Below, piece by piece: positions 1 to 8,404 of a stretch of DNA of 63,713 nt. The stretch comes from an uncultured Clostridia bacterium (GTDB taxonomy: Bacteria > Bacillota > Clostridia > UBA1212). Under the pieces are notes generated by a model. The model searched no databases. It worked only from the letters and a program-made list of their open reading frames with translations, and was not told the origin of the DNA. The position numbers were made by a program, and so were the translations under genes. Position 1 is the first letter of the stretch; each line of letters starts with the position of its first letter. Location of the stretch: contig CAMZBI010000011.1 of NCBI GenBank assembly GCA_947304585.1, positions 1-63,713 of the forward strand, written 5' to 3'.

Positions 1-252
1 TTTTTCTGCGGCTTCTTTTTCAGCCTGCTCTCTTGCAAGCCTCTCGGCCTCTTCTCTGGCGGCTTTTTCTGCGGCTTCTTTTTCAGCCTGCTCTCTTGCA
101 AGCCTCTCGGCCTCTTCTCTGGCGGCTTTTTCTGCGGCTTCTTTTTCAGCCTGCTCTCTTGCAAGCCTCTCGGCCTCTTCTCTGGCGGCTTTTTCTGCGG
201 CTTCTTTTTCAGCCTGCTCTCTTGCAAGCCTCTCGGCCTCTTCTTTTGCGGC
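1..252 (-). repeat. 63-bp in-frame tandem repeat (four copies, continuing off the edge)
   Basis: Four consecutive 63-bp units lie at 1-63, 64-126, 127-189 and 190-252. The first three are essentially identical and the last differs at a couple of bases. Each encodes 21 residues rich in Ala, Glu, Arg and Lys, exactly three heptads, so the array extends a coiled coil or single alpha-helix without breaking register. The near-identity at DNA level implies recent expansion or ongoing gene conversion. The array continues beyond base 1, so its copy number is unknown. Confidence 0.95.
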
Positions 253-1227
253 TTTTTCTGCGGCCTCTCTTTCGAGTCTCGTTCTCTCTTCGGCGGCTCG
301 TCTGGCGGCAATTTCGGCGGCAGCTATTGCTGCGGCCTCCTCTGCAGCCGTCTCAGTTTCTGTTTTCGAAGACTTAGTCTCAGGCTTTTCATCTTTTTCC
401 GCATCTTCGTCAGCGACGGTTTCTCCCTCTTCTTCACCGATCTCAACGCACCTAATAACTATTGCGGTAAAATCTCCGGTGTTCTGGTTATGACATGCGT
501 TTAGAAGACGGGTCGCGATCTCTGCGGGTTCGCTCTCCGAAGCGGCGTCGATGAGAGTTCTTTTTTCAATTACGTCGGCAAAGGACGTGCCGAGAATAAC
601 GTATATCTCTCCCTTTGATGCCATGAAAGAAGTCACTTCCGGAACAGACGCTTCCCGGTTCATGCCAAGATAACGCACCAGCTTTTTCCTTTGGGGGTGT
701 CCTTTAAGCTTAGCCATAGGGATAACGCCCATTGTCGCCATTTTCATAGCCTGGGTGTGCTCCACAGTTATCTCTCTGACCTCGCCGTCTTTGATTCCAA
801 AAACTTTGACGCAGCCTGCATTGGCAACGGTTATCTTCTCATCATCCGTGCAGAGGACCGCGCAGGAGACCTTTGTGTAGATGTCGTCGTCGTTTTCGAT
901 GGTGCCGGACACATCCGTCGCAGCCTCGGTAAAGTAGTTCTTGAGCAACTTTGCCACGTCCGTATCACGGTTCTTCAGATAATATGCATGGTATTTTTTG
1001 AGCTTGTTGAACGCCGCGAAGACAGCTGCCTCACCGGCGGTGGGAGAGTAAATGCCCGTCGCAACAGCAAAGATCTGGCGTCCGCCCTTGGCCGACTTTT
1101 GGGTGAGCCGGATACGGTTTCCGCTCATGGCAGATGTGATGACCTTTGAGTTGAAATAGAAATTGTCGCAATAGTTCTCGCTTCCCGGTCCGGGATAATG
1201 TGCAACTGCTGATTTAAAAGATATCAT
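1..1227 (-). CDS. Degenerate PP2C-like phosphatase with repetitive coiled-coil tail (partial)
   Basis: The 409 residues in the window start at the ATG at 1227 (GGAAAGAGA just upstream) and run off the left edge, so the C-terminus is missing. Residues 1-260 follow the PP2C/PPM fold order: SENYCDN near 16-22, VATGIYS near 55-61, ITVANAG near 132-138, TVEHT near 154-158 and GDFTAIVI near 251-258. Active PP2C enzymes carry Asp in the DGMGG and GDSR positions; here these read ATGIY and AGCV, while D21 and D252 remain. Several metal ligands are therefore absent and the protein may be a pseudophosphatase, perhaps a sensor or scaffold. From about residue 270 it becomes acidic, then an Ala/Glu/Arg/Lys-rich helix built of 21-residue repeats. 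Family assignment is moderate; lack of catalysis is inferred. Confidence 0.6.
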   Translation of the reverse strand, partial: MISFKSAVAHYPGPGSENYCDNFYFNSKVITSAMSGNRIRLTQKSAKGGRQIFAVATGIYSPTAGEAAVFAAFNKLKKYHAYYLKNRDTDVAKLLKNYFTEAATDVSGTIENDDDIYTKVSCAVLCTDDEKITVANAGCVKVFGIKDGEVREITVEHTQAMKMATMGVIPMAKLKGHPQRKKLVRYLGMNREASVPEVTSFMASKGEIYVILGTSFADVIEKRTLIDAASESEPAEIATRLLNACHNQNTGDFTAIVIRCVEIGEEEGETVADEDAEKDEKPETKSSKTETETAAEEAAAIAAAEIAARRAAEERTRLEREAAEKAAKEEAERLAREQAEKEAAEKAAREEAERLAREQAEKEAAEKAAREEAERLAREQAEKEAAEKAAREEAERLAREQAEKEAAEK

Positions 1228-1277
1228 TCTCTTTCCGACCTCTCACATACGGTTTGGAATTGTAAATTAGCGTTTGA

Positions 1278-1307
1278 ATTTTAACACAGTCAGGCCCCGT
1301 TTTTCAA
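1278..1307 (-). promoter_or_regulatory. Predicted promoter of the PP2C-like gene
   Basis: On the minus strand, TTGAAA (1302-1307) is followed after 18 bp by TAAAAT (1278-1283), about 50 bp before the ATG at 1227. Pattern match only. Confidence 0.45.
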
Positions 1308-1393
1308 CGGAGAAAACGCTTTACTGCATTGGCAGGGATTGCATTTCTCTTTAATGCGCGCGAAGGAAGGTCATCGCCAATGTGTCATCCGCT

Positions 1394-2617
1394 TCATCCG
1401 CAGACGAACACTTCCACACCGGCAACAGCTTCACGCTCGAGTTTTTCGTAATCGTACCTTGCTTCCTCGGCAATGACCTCCTCGAGGGAAGGCCTTGTTT
1501 TCGGGTGCTTTGGCGTAAACACGGTGCAGCAGTCCTCGTAGGGAAGCGTGCTGGTTTCAAAGGTTCCTATTTCCCTCGCAATTGCGATCACGTCCACCTT
1601 GTCCATGGCGATAAGCGGTCTGAAAACAGGCATATTGGCGGCTGCATCGGTGCAGTACATGGCCTGCATCGTCTGGCTGGCGACCTGGCCAATGCTCTCC
1701 CCCGTTACAAGGGCTGCGCAGCCGTTTCTTCTTGCCAGTTCCTCGGCAATTCTCATCATGGAGCGCCTCATTATAACCGTTCCCAGCTCGTCCCTGCAAT
1801 TTTGGTGTATGGCAAGCTGGACGTCGGTATAAGGGACCACCATCACCCGGATCTCGCCGCAGTACGTCGAGATGATCTTGGCCAATTCAAGCACTTTTTC
1901 CTTTGCCCGCTCGCTGGTGTAAGGGTAACTGAAAAAATGGACGGCGCATATTTTTACGCCCCGCTTCGAGATCATATAACCCGCCACAGGGCTGTCGATG
2001 CCTCCTGAAAGAAGCAAACAGGCCTTGCCGTTGCTGCCGATGGGCATGCCGCCTTTGGCTTTGGTGATGTCCGTGTAAAGAAAACTCTCTTCCCTGACTT
2101 CGCAGAAAAGGATGAAATCCGGGTCGTTTACGTCAACGGTCAGTTCCGGGAATGCGTCAAGCAGCTCGCCTCCCAGCTCACAAGATATCTCGGGAGACGT
2201 CATCGGGAAGTTTTTCGCCCCGCGTCTGGTTTCGACCTTGAACTTGATCGGTCCCCTCTTACCTGAGGCTTTCAGTGCTTCGATTTTTTCGGCCGCAGCC
2301 AGAAGAGCTGTCTTCTTTATCTCCCCGTAATCGGATCTGCAGCACAGCGCAACACTTGTGGAGACAACGCCGAAAACACTTCCCGCAGTCTCTGTAGCCT
2401 TCTTATAGTCAAAGGGCTGTGCCTTTGGCACTATATAAAATCTCGACTGGGACCAGTGGATGTCCGGGTCGCCCACGTCCTTGAGCTTTTTTCTAAGATT
2501 TTTGCCAAGGTTTTTCTCGAAATTTGAACGGTTGAGCCCTTTAAGCGCGATCTCGCCTATCCTTACAAGAATTATTCTCTTGTTGTCCTCGTTTTCCAAA
2601 ATGCTTGTATAATTCAT
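1394..2617 (-). CDS. thiI: tRNA 4-thiouridine synthase ThiI
   Basis: ThiI adenylates U8 of tRNA and accepts sulfur from a cysteine desulfurase to make s4U; in many bacteria it also serves thiamin thiazole synthesis. The 407-residue protein has an N-terminal ferredoxin-like/THUMP region (about 60-175) and the PP-loop ATPase motif SGGIDSP at 204-210. The C-terminus lacks a rhodanese domain, as in Firmicutes that pair ThiI with a dedicated desulfurase. A CC pair in EDCCTVFTPKHP probably contains the catalytic cysteine. It starts 13 bp after the TrmD-desulfurase fusion, so the sulfur donor is made from the same transcript. Assignment is firm. Confidence 0.95.
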   Translation of the reverse strand: MNYTSILENEDNKRIILVRIGEIALKGLNRSNFEKNLGKNLRKKLKDVGDPDIHWSQSRFYIVPKAQPFDYKKATETAGSVFGVVSTSVALCCRSDYGEIKKTALLAAAEKIEALKASGKRGPIKFKVETRRGAKNFPMTSPEISCELGGELLDAFPELTVDVNDPDFILFCEVREESFLYTDITKAKGGMPIGSNGKACLLLSGGIDSPVAGYMISKRGVKICAVHFFSYPYTSERAKEKVLELAKIISTYCGEIRVMVVPYTDVQLAIHQNCRDELGTVIMRRSMMRIAEELARRNGCAALVTGESIGQVASQTMQAMYCTDAAANMPVFRPLIAMDKVDVIAIAREIGTFETSTLPYEDCCTVFTPKHPKTRPSLEEVIAEEARYDYEKLEREAVAGVEVFVCG

Positions 2618-2630
2618 GATAACTCCGTTT

Positions 2631-4505
2631 TTATCCTCTTGCTGCTTTCCGCAGTTCCTTTACGCAGCGGAACAGCACTTCTGCGCCGTGCCTGATTTCT
2701 TCTTCGGTGGTAAACCTTGAAAAACTGAACCTCACACTGCCGTCGATCACCCTGACCGGGATGTTCATTGCCGTCAGCACGTGGCTTCTGCTCTTTTTCT
2801 TTGACGAACAGGCGGAGCCCACCGAAACGAAAACGTTTTCCGACTCAAGGGCGTGGAGCAGAACTTCGGCTCTCACCGGCGAGAAAGAAACGTTCAAAAT
2901 ATAGGGCAGAGACGATGAACTGTCGGAATTGAAATACACTTTGTCCCCGTATTTTTCCGAGATCAGCTGCCTGAAAAGATCCCGGCACCTTGACACGTTC
3001 TCGTAGGATGCGTCAATGTTTTCAAAGGCGTCCTCCGCGGCGGCAGCAAATCCGCATATCGCGGGAAGGTTTTCCGTACCGGAGCGAAGTCCGCCCTCCT
3101 GCCCGCCGCCATGGAGCACCGGTGCAAGCCTTATTCCCCGTCTGACGTAGAGAAAACCTGCTCCCCTTGGCCCGTGTATCTTATGGGCACTTGCGGTCAT
3201 CATATCGCAGCCCAGTTCTCTGACGTCTGTTCTGATCTTTCCGTAGCCCTGCACACAGTCTGTGTGGAGCACTATTCCCGGATTGATTGAATTCTTTACA
3301 GCCGCGATCTCCTTTATGGGCATTATGGCACCGGTCTCGCTGTTCACCGTCATAACAGATATCATTGCCGTGTCGTCGTCTATCATTTCGAACAGCGCCT
3401 TGAGATCGATGATTCCTCTGCTGTCTACAGGACAGTATTCAACTTTGTAGCCTGAGCTTTCAAGGCTTGACGCAGTCTCCAGCACCGATGGATGCTCTAC
3501 AGCGGAAACGATTATCTTTTTTCCCGAGTGCCTGTTTGCGGCAAGGTAGCCCTTAATCGCAAGGTTGTTCGCTTCAGTCCCCGACGACGTAAAAACGATC
3601 TCGCTCTTCATCGCGCCAACGGTTCCCGCAATCGTCTCCCTCGCTTTTGTGAGCTCTTTTTCCGCAAAAAGGCCAAGTCTTGTAAGGGAGGACGGGTTGC
3701 CGTAAAACTTCCTTGCAGTTGACGCAACGGTTTCGGTGACCCTTGGCGTCTGTCTCGTGGTGGCGCTGTTGTCAAAATAGACCACCCTTTTATCGGAAAA
3801 TGCGCTCTCTTCGTAAATGGCGTACAGATCCGGCCGTCTTTTTCCGGTGATTTCTTCCGCTTTTCCCCGTCTCCAGGCCTCAACGTCGGCGTGATTTCCG
3901 CCTGTCAGTACTTCCGGAACCTTCATGCCCTCAAATTCTGCGGGTTTTGTATACTGAGGATATTCCAAAAGCAGTTTTTCGAAGGACTCGTCGCCGCCCG
4001 ACTCCGGTGAGCCAAGCACTCCCGGGACGAATCTCGACAGGGTGTCGACAAGCACCGCCGCCGGAAGTTCTCCCCCGGTCAGCACAAAATCGCCAATGGA
4101 TATCTCCTCGTCGCAGCAGCTGTCAATGAACCGTTGGTCCACGCCCTCGTAATGGCCGCACACGACAATGAGATAAGGCTCCTTCGCAAGCCTTTTAGCT
4201 GTTTCTGCGTCGAGTTTCTTTCCCCTCGGAGACATTAAAACAGTGTAGGGCCTGCCGCAGCCTTTCTCCGCTGCGCTCTTTGCCGCAGCTCTGTGACACG
4301 AGAAAAGGGGCTGGCAGGTCATGAGCATGCCCGGCCCTCCTCCATAGGGTGTGTCGTCCACTTTATTCTGCCTGTTTTCCGAAAAATCTCTTATCTGGTA
4401 AAATCCCAGGTCGATGATGCCGGATGCGGTCGCCCTTGCCAATATGCTCTCGCCGAGGGCCGCCTTTACGGTTTCCGGGAACAGTGTTAAAACGTCAATT
4501 TTCAT
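2631..4505 (-). CDS. trmD: TrmD-cysteine desulfurase fusion protein
   Basis: One uninterrupted 624-residue frame. Residues 1 to about 238 are a full-length TrmD, the SPOUT enzyme that makes m1G37 in tRNA: YGGGPGM at 54-60, GHYEGVDQR at 117-125 and SIGDFVLTGGELPA at 136-149, which build the SAM knot. From about 241 (VVYFDNSATT) it is a class V PLP cysteine desulfurase of the NifS/IscS fold, with SAHKIHGP (PLP lysine K442) and GSACSS (catalytic C566). Both halves look intact, and only a few residues separate them. ThiI follows 13 bp downstream, so the desulfurase half is probably the NifZ-like sulfur donor for s4U. A GTG near the junction has only AGG directly against it, so a separate start is unlikely. 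TrmD normally stands alone beside rplS; here rplS is about 31 kb away. Confidence 0.9.
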   Translation of the reverse strand: MKIDVLTLFPETVKAALGESILARATASGIIDLGFYQIRDFSENRQNKVDDTPYGGGPGMLMTCQPLFSCHRAAAKSAAEKGCGRPYTVLMSPRGKKLDAETAKRLAKEPYLIVVCGHYEGVDQRFIDSCCDEEISIGDFVLTGGELPAAVLVDTLSRFVPGVLGSPESGGDESFEKLLLEYPQYTKPAEFEGMKVPEVLTGGNHADVEAWRRGKAEEITGKRRPDLYAIYEESAFSDKRVVYFDNSATTRQTPRVTETVASTARKFYGNPSSLTRLGLFAEKELTKARETIAGTVGAMKSEIVFTSSGTEANNLAIKGYLAANRHSGKKIIVSAVEHPSVLETASSLESSGYKVEYCPVDSRGIIDLKALFEMIDDDTAMISVMTVNSETGAIMPIKEIAAVKNSINPGIVLHTDCVQGYGKIRTDVRELGCDMMTASAHKIHGPRGAGFLYVRRGIRLAPVLHGGGQEGGLRSGTENLPAICGFAAAAEDAFENIDASYENVSRCRDLFRQLISEKYGDKVYFNSDSSSSLPYILNVSFSPVRAEVLLHALESENVFVSVGSACSSKKKSRSHVLTAMNIPVRVIDGSVRFSFSRFTTEEEIRHGAEVLFRCVKELRKAARG

Positions 4506-4526
4506 CTTTTATCAGACTTTGTGAAT

Positions 4527-5825
4527 TCAAACAGGCTTGCCGAGAAGTCTGAACATGTTCTTTTTGTATGCCTCAACGCCGGGCTGGTTGAAGGGGTTGA
4601 CGCCAAGCATGTAGCCGCTTATCGCGCAGGCCCTTTCGAAGAAATAGATCAGCCCGCCAATGCTCTTGGCGTCAAGTCTTTCGATGGATATCTTGAGATT
4701 CGGCACTCCGCCGTCGATATGGGCCATTGCGGTGCCTTTGGCGGCCTGTTTGTTGACGTAGTCCATTCCCCTGCCCGCAAGGTAGTTGAGTCCGTCGTAA
4801 TTGTCCTCATCCGGTTCGATTATCAGATCTGCGGCAGGCTCCCTAACCTCTATGGCGGTCTCGAACATGAGTCTCACTCCGTCCTGAATGTATTGGCCCA
4901 TGGAGTGAAGATCCGTGGTAAAATCGCAGCCCGCCGGGAACAGACCCTTGCCGTCCTTTCCCTCGCTCTCGCCGTAAAGCTGTTTCCACCACTCAGTCAT
5001 ATAGTGGAGTCCGGGCTCGTAGTTTACAAGGAGTTCCACCTTTTTTCCGCTCCTCAGAAGAGCAGTCCGTGAGGCGGCGTAAGCATAGCAGTCGTTGTCG
5101 ATCGACTCGTATTCGCCAAAAGCCGTCTTGGCACCTTCGACCAGGGCGTCGGTGTCGATCCCCGCAACGGCAATGGGCAGAAGTCCCACAGGCGTCAGCA
5201 CGCTGAACCTTCCGCCAACGTCATCCGGAATGACGAAAGTCTCATAACCTTCCGCGTCCGCCATCTTTTTAAGTGCTCCCCGGGCCTTGTCGGTGGTGGC
5301 GTAAATGCGTTTGGCGGCTCCCTCTCGCCCGTATTTCTTTTCCAGAAGCTCTTTGAAGAATCTGAACGTTACGGCGGGCTCCGTCGTTGTGCCGGATTTG
5401 GAGATGACGTTGACGGAGAAGTCCCTGTCTTTCACAAGATCCAAAACCGATTTTAGATAAACGGGGCTGATGGAGTTGCCGGCGAAAATGACAGCCGTTC
5501 CGCCCTTTCCGGACAGTGCATTGGCATTGGCAAAGGGATCCGTCAGAGCTTCGATGACCGCCCTTGCGCCAAGGTAAGAGCCGCCTATACCCACGACCAC
5601 CAGAACTTCGGAATCGCTTCTGATCTTTTCCGCAGCAGCCAGCACCCTCTTATACTCTTCGTCTCCGCAGAGAGGGAGATCGTACCATCCGAGGAAATCG
5701 TTTCCCTCGCCCGTCTTTTCCTTAAGCTTAACGCTTGCCTCAGCGATCTCTTGTTTCAGAGATTCAACAGCATCTTTCCCGACAAAAGCAGCAGCGCCGC
5801 TCATATCAAATTCGACAATTGCCAT
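4527..5825 (-). CDS. pgi: Glucose-6-phosphate isomerase
   Basis: Interconverts glucose-6-phosphate and fructose-6-phosphate in glycolysis and gluconeogenesis (cytosol). At 432 residues it matches the short bacterial form. Visible motifs are [13 protein letters not shown] (about 88-100) and [11 protein letters not shown] (about 141-151), which form the phosphate-binding SIS core, and a C-terminal [10 protein letters not shown] helix carrying the catalytic lysine region. It is the first gene of the pgi-trmD/desulfurase-thiI run: the fusion gene starts 21 bp after its stop. A good promoter lies about 65 bp upstream. Confidence 0.96.
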   Translation of the reverse strand: MAIVEFDMSGAAAFVGKDAVESLKQEIAEASVKLKEKTGEGNDFLGWYDLPLCGDEEYKRVLAAAEKIRSDSEVLVVVGIGGSYLGARAVIEALTDPFANANALSGKGGTAVIFAGNSISPVYLKSVLDLVKDRDFSVNVISKSGTTTEPAVTFRFFKELLEKKYGREGAAKRIYATTDKARGALKKMADAEGYETFVIPDDVGGRFSVLTPVGLLPIAVAGIDTDALVEGAKTAFGEYESIDNDCYAYAASRTALLRSGKKVELLVNYEPGLHYMTEWWKQLYGESEGKDGKGLFPAGCDFTTDLHSMGQYIQDGVRLMFETAIEVREPAADLIIEPDEDNYDGLNYLAGRGMDYVNKQAAKGTAMAHIDGGVPNLKISIERLDAKSIGGLIYFFERACAISGYMLGVNPFNQPGVEAYKKNMFRLLGKPV

Positions 5826-5890
5826 AAAAGCCTCCGTTTGATTGATTTGGTCTTAAGATGCACCCGTTTCGCACGCGCGCATACGCATTT

Positions 5891-5919
5891 ATTATATAAC
5901 CAATCCCGCCCTTTCGCAA
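5891..5919 (-). promoter_or_regulatory. Predicted promoter of pgi operon
   Basis: Minus-strand TTGCGA (5914-5919), 17-bp spacer, TATAAT (5891-5896). It lies just downstream of the MITE-like element, whose left end (5935) is 15 bp from the -35 box. Confidence 0.55.
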
Positions 5920-5934
5920 GCAAAAACCCGTGTG

Positions 5935-6165
5935 GGTTCTACTCCCGTTTCCGTAATGGACTCGTCGAAATGGCGTTTATGCCGCGAAAGGTTCTTGACA
6001 TGAGTGCGGCGTGATAGGCTTTCTCGCCTGGCAAAAACGCCTCAAAGGCGCCATTTTGCCGGTTTTGCCATAGAATCACACCGCAGAGAGGCTTATGTCA
6101 AGAACACCGTGGAATAAATGCCTTCGATGACAAATTATAATTATTACGGAAACGGGAGTAGAGCC
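5935..6165. mobile_element. 231-bp MITE-like palindrome with 8-bp target duplication
   Basis: The ends are inverted repeats of about 23 bp, GGTTCTACTCCCGTTTCCG at 5935-5953 and its near-perfect complement ending at 6165 (one mismatch). Matching inner blocks include GTTCTTGACA (5991-6000) against TGTCAAGAAC (6096-6105), ggcgtgat (6008-6015) against atcacacc (6075-6082), and a central GGCAAAA...TTTTGCC hairpin near 6030-6058. The octamer CCCGTGTG flanks both sides (5927-5934 and 6166-6173), as expected for a target-site duplication. No coding capacity is seen, so it would need a transposase in trans. The 8-bp duplication and GG ends resemble IS families such as IS1595 or IS256, but no family can be named. 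Only one copy lies in this window. Confidence 0.8.
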
Positions 6166-6173
6166 CCCGTGTG

Positions 6174-6430
6174 CGGCTGCGCTGCTGCGGCGCATTGCGC
6201 CGAGTGAGGCGAGCCTTCGGCTCGAGTTGGGCGCCTCCGGCGGGTGGGTGCGGCTCCGCCGCAAGTGGGCGAGCCTGCGGCTCGAGTGAGCACCTTTGGC
6301 GGGTGGGTGAGCCTGCGGTGCAAGTGATTGCGGCTCTGCCGCACAACAACTGTTCACTTCTCACTGATCACTGCGCAAAGCGCATCACTGCGTCGCATTG
6401 TGCCGCTTTGCGCGCCCTTGCCGTCAACCC
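6174..6430. repeat. Array of short GC hairpins spaced by AGTG-type linkers
   Basis: A run of 13-15 bp perfect or near-perfect palindromes with 3-nt loops, for example CGAGCCTTCGGCTCG (6210-6224), TGCGGCTCCGCCGCA (6249-6263) and CGAGCCTGCGGCTCG (6270-6284). They are separated by AGTGAG, AGTGGG, GGTGGG or AGTGAT, giving a step near 18-21 bp. The right part switches to TCACT linkers (ctgttcacttctcactgatcactg). Same family as the elements near 18983, 19276, 50878, 54477 and 57858. It sits directly upstream of the next gene's promoter. Confidence 0.85.
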
Positions 6431-6446
6431 TCCGTGATGTTATAAT
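6418..6446 (+). promoter_or_regulatory. Predicted promoter of glycosidase-like gene
   Basis: TTGCCG (6418-6423), 17-bp spacer, TATAAT (6441-6446), about 30 bp before the start at 6478 and at the edge of the hairpin array. Confidence 0.45.
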
Positions 6447-6477
6447 TAGGGCAGAAAAAAGAAAGGACGTAAGACCA

Positions 6478-8262
6478 ATGACGGTTCATTCCATCGGCAA
6501 CGGCAAAACCTGTCTTTACTGCAAAGGTCCCGACGTGTTTCAGGCTTTCGGTCCCCGCTATTCGTCGCCAACCTCATTCACCCTCACGGTTTCAGGCACA
6601 GATTCGGGAACAGTCTACAAAACCCGCAGGCTGTCAATGCTTGCGGCCTATCACACTTCGCCGGACTCGGCGATAATTGACCTGGTTCCGGAGGGATTTC
6701 CGCTGTTCCTCAGGGCAGTTAAAGGGCCCGTTTCTATGACTTTGGAACTTGTCAACGGCAAACTCGGAAAGACCCACCTTGAAAACACCTTCATTGCGGT
6801 CACAGATCCCGGTGCAATTATATACCCCTATGCCTTTGAGAACGGAAGACCCGTCGGATACACCTCCAATCTCCCCCTCTACACCGGCATTGCCTTTTCG
6901 GGAAGAGTTAAAACAAAGATCCTTTCGGAAACGAAGATCAAATTTGAAACTTCCGGGGAAGCCTTTTTCAGTTTTGCGTTTGCAGAAGAGCCCGGCGCTC
7001 TTTTTGAAGTTCTAAGCAAAGCGGCGGGATACATTCCTCATTTGGAAAAAGGTCTTGCAGACCGGTCAAGCCTTCACGGTGGACTTTTTACACCCCAACG
7101 TGACATTGGCGTCAGTCCGGACCGTCCGTTCTACAAAGAGATATGCGAAGGGTACGACGTCATCGCCTCCCAGCAGGCGGATACCGGAGCTGTTCTTGCG
7201 GGCTACAACTATCGGCTCAGCTACGTCCGGGACAACTACGGGGTGTTGAGGTTTTTCCTCGCTGCAGGCTCCTTCGAAAGAGCAAAAAGACTTCTCGAAT
7301 TTTACATCGGAGTATTCGAAAGGCGGGGCTGCTTTAGGAATGCCCAGGGAATGTCCGAAGACGCGTTCCACGTCCACGAGAACGACAACGTTGAAATAAC
7401 CGGCTACATGGTACTTATGTTCACCGCCTATTTCCGGGCAGCGGGGGACGAAGAAACACTGAAGAAGGCATTGCCGTTGATCGAATACTCGCTGGCCGCC
7501 CAGCACGGTGAACTGTCGGAAAACGGAACGCTGCCCTTTAACGGAGACGAGACCTACGTGGCTGGTGGACTTCTTCCGAGAAGCGTTCTTTCCGACGGTT
7601 CATTCGAGTCCACTGTTCTTTACTTCAGGGCGTTGACGGAGGCTCTTGAGATCCCTTTGGTCAGGGACAGTCTTGGTGAAAAAATGCTTGCGGAGCTTCT
7701 TGTCGACAAAGATCTTATTTCCCGAAATCTGCGAAAAAACTTCCTTTCTGACGAAGGCGGTTTCTTCTGCAACCTTCCCTCTTCTTCCAATCTCCATAAG
7801 CCGCCCTTCAGGCCCGGCGGAGTGAGAGCCTGCGGCCACGGTTTCGGCGTCTCGTTCCGCAATAAGAACGGCGACTACGTATGCCCCGGCTGCCTCGGGA
7901 AAGACCTTCCGCCAATGTTTCCGGGCTTTTACGGCAAGCGTTTTTCCGTCGAAGCCGCCCTCCTCTCCCCCTGTTTCACCGGTGCCGGCGGCCTCCTGCC
8001 GGGCAGGCTTGTTCTTGAGACCGCAAACAGGGTCAGGTCGGAACTAAAGGACCGGAACCGGGTCGTCGGCTACGAGTACGGTATTCTTATGTACGCTCTT
8101 GGCTTTGACAAAACACTTGCCAATGACATGCTGGCCCTCCGGGATGAATTTGGCGCCTGGAGTGAGTACTACGACAACGGAACACAGGCCGGGACCCTTT
8201 GCAGACCCTGGGAGACTGCTGTGAATCTTGCCGCACTGATCGAGACATTTCCGGGCTGTTAA
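6478..8262 (+). CDS. Putative six-hairpin glycosidase-like protein
   Basis: 594 residues. The ATG at 6478 follows GAAAGGACG and precedes the first conserved-looking segment; an upstream in-frame start at 6328 would translate the repeat array and is rejected. There is no signal peptide, so the protein is cytoplasmic. The N-terminal third is beta-rich. The middle and C-terminal parts are helical and resemble the (alpha/alpha)6 barrel of GH15/GH63-like enzymes: LSYVRDNYGVLRFFLAAG, HENDNVEITGY, LPFNGDETYV and a final GAWSEYYDNG. RDN and NGDE could supply substrate-binding and acid residues. A role in oligosaccharide or glycogen-related breakdown is plausible, but substrate and family are not established. 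It precedes upp, which has its own promoter. Confidence 0.55.
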   Translation: MTVHSIGNGKTCLYCKGPDVFQAFGPRYSSPTSFTLTVSGTDSGTVYKTRRLSMLAAYHTSPDSAIIDLVPEGFPLFLRAVKGPVSMTLELVNGKLGKTHLENTFIAVTDPGAIIYPYAFENGRPVGYTSNLPLYTGIAFSGRVKTKILSETKIKFETSGEAFFSFAFAEEPGALFEVLSKAAGYIPHLEKGLADRSSLHGGLFTPQRDIGVSPDRPFYKEICEGYDVIASQQADTGAVLAGYNYRLSYVRDNYGVLRFFLAAGSFERAKRLLEFYIGVFERRGCFRNAQGMSEDAFHVHENDNVEITGYMVLMFTAYFRAAGDEETLKKALPLIEYSLAAQHGELSENGTLPFNGDETYVAGGLLPRSVLSDGSFESTVLYFRALTEALEIPLVRDSLGEKMLAELLVDKDLISRNLRKNFLSDEGGFFCNLPSSSNLHKPPFRPGGVRACGHGFGVSFRNKNGDYVCPGCLGKDLPPMFPGFYGKRFSVEAALLSPCFTGAGGLLPGRLVLETANRVRSELKDRNRVVGYEYGILMYALGFDKTLANDMLALRDEFGAWSEYYDNGTQAGTLCRPWETAVNLAALIETFPGC

Positions 8263-8320
8263 AGTCCATTACCCGGCGGAAAATATATGAAATTCTCCGG
8301 AAATATTTTCCCGAAATCCC

Positions 8321-8349
8321 TTGAATTTTCAGGCCCGATATTGTATGAT
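8321..8349 (+). promoter_or_regulatory. Predicted promoter of upp
   Basis: TTGAAT (8321-8326), 17-bp spacer, TATGAT (8344-8349). This leaves a leader of roughly 50 nt before the start at 8405. Confidence 0.5.
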
Positions 8350-8404
8350 TCACAGGTGGAAGTTCGGGGGCAATTCCCGTCCTGTTCCGAAAGGAGAACA
8401 TCTT

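Noticed and set aside
1..252. CRISPR array
   Set aside because: The repeats are contiguous, without spacers, and encode an in-frame coiled coil.
33..377. Plus-strand ORF of Leu/Phe/Arg repeats
   Set aside because: It is the antisense shadow of the 63-bp coiled-coil repeat in the minus-strand gene.
6328..6477. Extended N-terminus for the glycosidase-like gene starting at 6328
   Set aside because: The extra 50 codons translate the hairpin-repeat array and cross the promoter; the ATG at 6478 has a good ribosome binding site.
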